Positions 57,379 through 64,000 of a DNA stretch of 64,000 nucleotides are shown in pieces. The position numbers were made by a program, and so were the translations under genes. The stretch covers positions 3,968,001-4,032,000 of the forward strand of contig JANATG010000002.1 of the NCBI GenBank assembly GCA_029449235.1. Direction: 5' to 3'. Each line of letters starts with the position of its first letter. Position 1 is the first letter of the stretch. This stretch comes from Linnemannia schmuckeri (taxonomy: Eukaryota > Mortierellomycota > Mortierellomycetes > Mortierellales > Mortierellaceae). The notes beneath the pieces were generated by a model. The model was not told where the DNA came from. It was given only the letters and a program-made list of their open reading frames with translations, and did not search any database.

Positions 57379-58140
57379 GACCTAGAGGACTGACAAGGGT
57401 GTGAGAGGGAGATTGGAGAGTTAAAAAGTAGTGGTGTGCGAGGGGAGGAGCAACGTCGGTGTAGTAGGTGCGTGTGGTTGAGTGGAGGAGAGAGAAGAAA
57501 GTGAAAAGAATGAGGGAATGTGGTTGAATAGTGGTTGTGGAATGGGAATGAGGTCAAGAAGAAATGGAAAAAAAAGGAAGAAAAAGAAGAAAGAGGCGAG
57601 ATAGTGCTCTAGTGCAAAGGAAAAAAAAAAAGGGATCCATCTGTGGAAGGTCAGGCAGACCGAGGTCAGGGCAAGGTCAGAGGTCATTCATGTCAGCCAT
57701 ATGCGAGAATAGGGGCAATATTCATCGTCATTAGTGTGACTGGATACATAGAACAGGCGGAGAGGGAATCGAGACTGGTATGACTACCTATTATGACGAC
57801 AGTTTACCCAGACGCGGTCATGTTGTCTACGTAAGGGGGTGCACAATGAAATCATCAGATCGGCGCCTGAATGGAGACACCCTCCAAGGACGCGACCTGG
57901 ACGCGAAAAAAACAAAATATCAGTGATCATTCAGAACAGTCAATCCGACCAGCCACACACAGACCACCATGACAGCAATTACGATCCTGATTTCTTCCCT
58001 ATCTCCCATCTCAGAGAGCCGTTATTCCTTTCCAGCCAACAGCTCTCTGCCAACGCTCTTTTCCTTTTTACTCGCTTTCACTTTTTTACTCTGTGCTCAC
58101 CAACCCCCTACTTCTACAGTAGCTCAACACCTACACCGCC
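57379..58140. other. Divergent promoter region (LIM gene and Emp24 gene)
   Basis: No gene was recognised. The left part (to about 57640) is purine-rich on the plus strand, giving the minus-strand LIM gene a pyrimidine-rich leader. The right part is C/T-rich before the Emp24 start. Confidence 0.5.
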
Positions 58141-59094
58141 ATGCTTAGGAAACTCGCCCTCTTCATTGTCGCCATCCTGGTGACCATCCAGTCCATTGCC
58201 GCATTCAGCATCACCGTGCCTCCTCAGGAACAGCGATGCTTCTTCGAGATGCTCGACAAGGAAGACAACCTTCACATCTCCTTCCAAGTCGGCGATGGAG
58301 GCAATCTCGACATCGACTTCTGGGTAAGCTCGCCCTCCTGCACTGACAAAAGTAGAGCTGTCTTATCGTTGAATACGTTCTCGTATAAGAAAAATGGAAA
58401 AAATGCGTCAAAAGGTTAAATTGTTAAGTCCGAATATCTCTTTTTATTTTTCACGAGAATAGATTACAAATCCAAGCGGAGAGTTGGTGGATGATGCTCG
58501 CAGGTCACCCTCGGAGACGTTTAACCACGTAGCACTGGTCAAGGGAAGATATGAATACTGCTTCAGCAACTCCTTCTCGACCGTTACCGACAAGACCCTC
58601 AGTTTCAATGTCATTGTTATCAAACCTTTCGTGGAAGATACTAGTAAGTGCGTCAAATGGAGTCATTGGACTGCAGCATATGTTCGTAGTGAGTAATATC
58701 AAGAACGTCGATAGTATTCTGACATGATGCTCGTTGATTGCTTCTGTCGTGGGTAGCTAGCAAGGTGGACCCCTTGGCGCACGAGCTTCGTGAGTTGGCT
58801 GCAGGAATCGAGGAAATCATAAACGAGCAGGAATATACTATCGCCCGCGAACGGATGCATCGCAACAGTAAGTCTCACCCATTGACTTGGGCCCTGTTGC
58901 TTCTAACTTCTTACCTTTTGAAGCGTAGACATCGCTAACTTTGACCTTTTTTTAACCTTTTCCTTTTAGCTGCTGAGAGCACAAACTCGCGTGTGATGTG
59001 GTGGTCATTGCTCCAGTCAGGAATCCTCTTTGTGGTTTGTGCCTTCCAGATCACCTACCTCAAGCGCTTCTTTGAGGTCAAGCGAGTCGTTTAA
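58141..59094 (+). CDS. EMP24: p24 family cargo receptor, Emp24/TMED2-like
   Basis: Four exons (58141-58323, 58463-58643, 58757-58867, 58970-59094) encode 199 residues. A signal peptide (about 1-21) is followed by a GOLD domain with paired Cys (CFFEML and YEYCFSN), a coiled region (KVDPLAHELRELAAGIEEIINEQ), one membrane segment (about 168-188, SLLQSGILFVVCAFQITYL) and the cytosolic tail KRFFEVKRVV. The FF pair and RVV end match Emp24/TMED2 (p24 beta). p24 proteins cycle between ER and Golgi in COPII/COPI vesicles and sort GPI-anchored and other cargo. Length and layout are standard. Confidence 0.93.
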
Positions 59095-59680
59095 TGGGAA
59101 ACAATCGATACCTCAGCTTCCTCTCTTTCCAGCGTTTATCACTACTGCTTCTTCTTGGTTCGATGCAGGAAACAAGAGAAACAACGCATGGAGCCATGCG
59201 TATAGCTTACAACCGATTCGTGTCATTAAAATACGCCATCAAACTTGGAACATGGGTTGAGGGAGAGCGAGACAGTGTGGCACGAAGGTCTTCATCAGGC
59301 AAGTGACGGTTAGCAATGTTATATGTGTAGAGAATCAACAGCTGTTGAACATGCTAGTTACGCAGATAATGTGCGGACCAAATTGTAAGGCGGCATGAAG
59401 GGATTCATTTGCATTCGGTACTTTTTCCAAGTTGTGGTGTAGAGGCTATGATTGAAAAAGCGAAAGCAAGTGTCGCGGACGAATAAAAGTTCGACTCGAA
59501 CAATTTCTACTCAACATCGTTTTAAAAGGCATTTGAGACATACGGAGTTGGTCAAACAGAAGCAAAAAAAAAAGAAAAAAAACAACATGGGCGTTTCAGG
59601 CACACACGAGAAAAAGGCGCTCAACGGCAGACAGTCAATGTTGTCTGTTTTTCGTTACTCTGTCAACCTTCATGCCTTGT
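59095..59680. other. Intergenic region, no gene recognised
   Basis: It holds the 3' flank of Emp24. A-rich tracts near 59560-59583 precede the poly-T tract taken as the LINE tail. No domain-bearing frame was found. Confidence 0.5.
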
Positions 59681-61456
59681 GTTTTTTTTTTTTTTTTTTT
59701 TTTTTCGTACGCAATTTTATTTCTCCAGTGAAAAGCCCAAAGAAGGCATTCAATAGTGAAAGAAGCTACGTACCAAACTCTTCTAAGAGCCATCCACCAG
59801 TCGCAGTCCGGTCCACAACCTGGCTCTGCGCAACAATTGCCGCTGCTCCTCACAGCTTCAGTAGAAGAAAATAAAACTAAACACGAATAAAAGGAATTCT
59901 TCCCATCCTCTCCATTAATGACAATCTCCTCCTTCCCAACAAACTATCCAACAACCGCTCATCGGCCGCGCGTGGATCCATGGACGCTCCAGGGCAGTGC
60001 CCATTCTCATGTGTGGCTAGCGAAGCGCCACACGGGCAAAAACCATCTCGGGTGATGTATCCGTATCCCTGACTCCAGTCACCTCGGAGACCTGTGTACT
60101 TGGAAGTCTTGTTCTTGGCAGAGATGCCTTGTGTCTGCTCCCACGCGATCGTCGCGGAGCACCCAGGCTTCCATATCAACTCCGAAGCCTGCGCCTCCAG
60201 GTAACCAACAAACTTGTGCAAAACCGTCGTGGCGATGGACTGTGAGGTCCGGAAACCGCGGACCATTCAGTCAACATGCTCTTGGGGGTGATACCGCGGA
60301 GGAGGTCCGAGACGCTCCACTTGGGATTCTCGCCACAATCGGGAGCAGACTACCGCTGTGCACGGCTCGAGCTCCACCGATAGAAGAGAATCCTTGGACA
60401 TGTTCGGCATCCGAGGGCGACTGCCAGTGTATGGGGATCGGCCTTGGCATCTGGCGTCCGTGGGCAATTGCACGATCATATTCACGCTTCCTGGTGGCGT
60501 TGTAGCTATTTGTCGCCTGTACACCCCACCCATAAATCCTATCCATGGCCTCTTTCCAGATCGTAGTGGTAGTTTCTGCGGCAAGGGGACAATTCCAGAC
60601 GCGTTTGTTGTCCTCCTCCTCAAGCTCGCATCGTCGGCACAGGCAGGTCGAATAAAGGTCCGGTTTGCGCGCTTGCATAGAGTTCAAAGTGGGCAACATG
60701 CCATGCAGCTTCTTGATGTGATGTGTGCGTTGGTGAGAGTCCTTACTGTTGCTGTAAAATGTAAAGACGGCTCGCCTGTCATGAACATGGGCCAGGGTCG
60801 AGCGCCACTCCACGTCCTCGATGTCTGGGATCGCCCTCTTGACTCGCCTCTGTGCTGTCCAGGCCATTACAAACTCCTGCGGAACCTCGCCTTTTTTTTT
60901 TTTTTTTTTTTTATTTCTAGAATTGCCTCTGACATGGCCTATCTGTGCAGTACACGATATTTTTTTTAATCTAAGTCTTAACTAGGTGTGCGTACTTATT
61001 TTGCACAGAGGCATTTTAGTATGCTTGTGCAGGAAGCCGGTTACCCGACAGAATGTACTTGAGCACTTGAAAGGTTGGTCTAAGCGGTCCGCCGTTGTTG
61101 GCAGGCTCCACACGGCATTCCGACTGGCTCATCACCAGAGTAACGTAGCCATATAGTGGGCATACTCACTCTGTCTATGCACTTGTGTACGTCTGAGAAC
61201 TATTTCATCTCAGGCCTCCTGGACAGGGGAGACTAGCGCAATACCGTCAAATCCTAATTGAGCGTATCTTCGTAGGTCTGAACCCACGACCCTCGCGCTG
61301 AGAGGGGGAAGCTTTACCAACTTGGTGGGCTCGCCCGCCCGGAACCTCGCCTTAGGAGTAGTAAGGTATTAATGGCCACCCACAACTTTCGATTCTCAAG
61401 GATGTGTTAGCAGTTTCCAAATTGGCAATGCCGGAACAGCACAAGCAACAGCAACA
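59681..61456 (-). mobile_element. 5'-truncated LINE relic (ORF2 C-terminal part), interrupted by a SINE
   Basis: On the minus strand, decayed frames at about 61456-61341, 60867-60271 and 60266-59877 read as the C-terminal part of a non-LTR retrotransposon polyprotein. The segment CRRCELEEEDNKRVWNCP resembles the zinc-knuckle-like motif found downstream of RT/RNase H in LINEs. Stops (for example before GEVPQEF and before MVRGF) show it is dead. The poly-T at about 59681-59705 on the plus strand fits a 3' poly(A) tail. The frame upstream of the SINE insertion continues across it. The 5' part with RT is absent. Family assignment is tentative. Confidence 0.6.
60892..61340 (-). mobile_element. tRNA-derived SINE, copy 1 (minus orientation)
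   Basis: This roughly 450-bp element has a tRNA-like head at 61340 and below, and a poly(A) tail seen as 21 T at 60892-60912. It interrupts the LINE relic. An 11-13-bp target duplication GGAACCTCGCC(TT) flanks it (60881-60891 and 61341-61351), the hallmark of L1-type retroposition. The sequence is about 98% identical to copy 2. Confidence 0.8.
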
Positions 61457-61882
61457 GGGCGGGCGAGCCCACCAAGTTGGTAAAGCTTCCCCCTCTCAGC
61501 GCGAGGGTCGTGGGTTCAGACCTACGAAGATACGCTCAATTAGGATTTGACGGTATTGCGCTAGTCTCCCCTGTCCAGGAGGCCTGAGATGAAATAGTTC
61601 TCAGACGCACACAAGTGCATGGACAGAGTGAGTATGCCCACTATATGGCTACGTAACTCTGGTGATGAGCCAGTCGGAATGCCGTGTGGAGCCTGCCAAC
61701 AACGGCGGACCGCTTAGACCAACCTTTCCAGTGCTCAAGTACATTCTGTCGGGTAACCGGCTTCCTGCACAAGCATACTAAAATGCCTCTGTGCAAAATA
61801 AGTACGCGCACCTAGTTAAGACTTAGATTAAAAAAAATATCGTGTACTGCACAGATAGGCCATGTCAGAGGCAATTCTAGAA

Positions 61883-61917
<35 letters not shown>
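61457..61917 (+). mobile_element. tRNA-derived SINE, copy 2 (plus orientation)
   Basis: The head begins GGGCGGGCGAGCCC. Pol III promoter-like boxes are visible: A box at about 61465-61480 (GAGCCCACCAAGTTGG) and B box at about 61513-61522 (GGTTCAGACC). A tRNA-like anticodon stem CCCTC/GAGGG encloses loop TCAGCGC. A unique body of roughly 340 bp follows and ends in 33 A (61885-61917). It sits head to head with copy 1, separated by 116 bp of LINE sequence. I could not find its target duplication. Confidence 0.8.
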
Positions 61918-61920
<3 letters not shown>

Positions 61921-62499
61921 CAAAACGATTATCGTTTACAACTAATCTTTCTAAATGAGGGTACGCAGGATCAAGCCTGTCCCTCCGCATCCCTTTCCTT
62001 TATCTTTTATTAGCGTTTCCCTCGTTTTTTTTTTCGCTTTCTGCGGACGCCGGGAGCAGAGAGATAGATAAGGCCTGATTTGCACGGATGCATTAGCAAT
62101 CTTTACAACTCTTGAAGATCAATTAAGGAATGAGGAACCAAGCAGGTTTAAAGCCAGCTCTCCGCATCCATCTTCTTTTTCTTGTTTTTCTTCTTTTCGT
62201 CTTTTGTGGATCATCTTCTCTACACCAAGTCTTTAGTTTCCTTCTTTATCTCTTGTTTACTTTCGCACATTACTCATTCACTTGTCACCTTTTATTACCA
62301 AAAGATTATTTTCACTCTCAGTTCACTCTCATCAACCATCTCCTCCTCTTCATTTTTTTTCACGTTTTATCTCTCGTCTTTTCCTATGGGTCGACATCAA
62401 TCATGCCCCGGCCCATCCCATCGTGACCATGGTCTCTTCCGTATTCGCTCGGACAACTCCGCGTTAGCATCCCCAACTTGGTCAGACCACCCAAAAGAG
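61918..62499. other. Intergenic region, no gene recognised
   Basis: Between the SINE tail and the decayed F-box/LRR sequence. It is pyrimidine-rich from about 62165 to 62385. A plus-strand frame starting near 62386 overlaps the antisense relic and is not supported. Confidence 0.45.
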
Positions 62500-64000
62500 C
62501 CAATTATCAAAGGCCGTTCCGACGGCGACGCATCTCTGTACTTATCGAAACTGGGCATTGCTGGAACGGACTATCTGATGTTTAGTTCCACCGACAAATT
62601 AGCATACAAACCCAAGCGCTCCAAGTCCACTAATGTCCCAAACTGGCGGTAAAACCGCTCCAGCAGTGCGAACTTGGCCGTCTCTCCTGTGGAAAGAATA
62701 ACTGGTGTGGATCGCAGGTAGTAGGGTGGCTGCTTGTACTTAATCCAAGGAATAACGGTGTCTGATATCTTGATTTAAATATGGCACAGCTTGATACACG
62801 CTCATGGGGCTGTCTCAACTAAGTTCCCCAGGTGTATAGCGGGGACGCCACCATTGGCGCATGTAAGAAGCTTCAAGGCCACCAGAACAGGGAATTACCC
62901 AAGAACAACACCAATATCCAGATCTCCACAGTCGAGTCGTGAAAAGTCGAACACTTTCAGCATACTGTAATGTCTCCGAATAAAACTCTCGACCACTTTA
63001 ATGTCACCTCCCTCAGCCAAGACTCCCGATCGTTGCAATTCCTGTAGTTACTTCTCTGGCATGAATGGCACGATAGAATACAGGAACTTAAGAGACTGCC
63101 CCCATGCAGTAGTATGTTTGAGTTTCTCGAGCCTTGAAATGCAATTGGGGATGGCAACTGCCAGCTCAAGTCGATCGGTGTAAGAGGCCAGTCTGAACGC
63201 CGTCAGAGACTCAACGCTCAAACAGCAACTCATAACCTCGACGAAGAACTGCACGTTAATGATCTTGTCCATGTCCGGTAATCGCAACTTGATTAAATTG
63301 ATCAGAGGGCCGTAGTTTCATGACCTAACTGATGCCATCGCCGTCTCCAACAACCCTCCACCAGCAGCGACAGTATCGGTATCATCACGATGAAAGTCGG
63401 GTTTGGGGAAATTGCGATAGACGCAATTCAGTTTCTCCACCTTAAAGCACTTGATCGACACCAGACAGACCAGAAGAATAACAGCTCATTCAGGGACCAC
63501 GTCGTGACGTCCATGTCATTGTTGATCAATATTATCAGCTCCAAGACTTTGAGAAAGTACAGTCCGGAGATTAGTTTGATCAAGTCTAGGAGGAGTTGCT
63601 GTGTGCTTTGATTAAGAACCTCGGATACTGACAGCTGGACCAAATTCGGTAAGCAGTGGAAAACCCAGCTAAGATGAGCAAGGCGAGCGCAAGGATCCAA
63701 GTATTCAGCGCAGGTTAAGTTAGCCATTCGCAGAACGAGAATCGTATTGGGTGTTGAGGTGTGTAAGATGCACCATCGGGACCAAAGATTCTACAAGAAT
63801 GTCGGACAGGACGGGTGGAAGTGGTCCAGGGATCCGAGACATCGACGTCAAAGTCAAGGCCGACAAGCCCCGATAGACTGCGAAGCAGTTGAGAAGGTAA
63901 GCATACTCGAGCGATGGCGCGGTACGAACAACAAATAAGGTGAACGTTCCTAGCAAGTGGAACAACCTGCAGCACCCCGGAGCACAGGTGAGATCGAGTG
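62500..64000 (-). pseudogene. Decayed F-box/LRR-type protein gene, runs off the window
   Basis: On the minus strand several frames together read as a leucine-rich protein of the large F-box/LRR family of these fungi. Segments include YLLNCFAVYRGLSALTL (about 63890), LAHLSWVFHCLPNLVQLSV (about 63670), WSLNELLFFWSVW, ESFIRRHYSMLKVFDFSRLD (about 62960) and ERFYRQFGTLVDLERLGLY (about 62640). They lie in different frames with many stops between them, including a frame break near 63720. No F-box is visible; it would lie beyond 64000. The gene is probably dead. Confidence 0.6.

Larger units (their letters stand above)
60892..61917. repeat. Large inverted repeat formed by two SINE copies
   Basis: Arms of about 450 bp (60892-61340 and 61457-61917) are reverse complements with only a few mismatches around a 116-bp spacer. 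A transcript through both would fold into a long hairpin. Confidence 0.9.

Noticed and set aside
60358..60969. 203-codon plus-strand frame
   Set aside because: It is antisense to the LINE relic and ends in the SINE tail; no domain is seen.
61446..61930. Target duplication for SINE copy 2
   Set aside because: The flanks (CAACAGCAACA and CTCCAAAACG) do not match convincingly, so none was claimed.
62182..62652. Plus-strand frame ending NVPNWR
   Set aside because: Its second half is exactly antisense to the decayed F-box/LRR sequence, and the first half is C/T-rich leader-like DNA.

Overview
The window reads as nuclear DNA of a filamentous, early-diverging fungus, most likely in or near Mortierellomycota/Mucoromycota. 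Protein genes carry several short GT-AG introns, pyrimidine-rich 5' leaders and low-complexity Q/S/T tracts, and the repertoire is typical fungal (Zn2Cys6 regulator, Gcn20, Rts1-type PP2A B56, GH16, Emp24). The lineage is inferred from overall character, not from a marker gene. Exon models were built by hand from splice sites and phases. Each full gene model closes on a whole number of codons.

Region 1 (1-14000) is a transposon-rich tRNA neighbourhood. It has one tRNA-Phe and two convergent, identical tRNA-Ala(TGC) genes. Two near-identical intact 6035-bp Ty3/gypsy-type retrotransposons lie in opposite orientation. Each has 411-bp LTRs, a 4-bp target duplication and one fused Gag-Pol frame, and each sits about 15-19 bp upstream of a tRNA-Ala. 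Between the tRNA-Ala genes is a 942-bp terminal-inverted-repeat element with a 10-bp target duplication.

Region 2 (14000-35700) is a conserved gene block: PP2A B56 (+), a Zn2Cys6 regulator (-), a secreted GH16 enzyme (+), Gcn20/ABCF3 (+) and an F-box/WD protein (+).

Region 3 (35700-52600) is richer in secreted proteins. It has two tandem acid-sphingomyelinase-like genes, one apparently decaying, a phytanoyl-CoA dioxygenase-like gene, and two paralogous small secreted Cys-containing proteins, one with an added Thr/Lys/His-rich stalk. Intergenic stretches here reach 3.5 kb.

Region 4 (52600-59100) holds FAHD1-like, paxillin-like LIM and Emp24 genes. Region 5 (59100-64000) is a repeat graveyard: a LINE relic, two tRNA-derived SINE copies head to head, and a decayed F-box/LRR gene running off the end.

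The genes are separate housekeeping and secretory loci, not an operon or cluster. The most notable system is the apparent Pol III-gene-targeted retrotransposon family.
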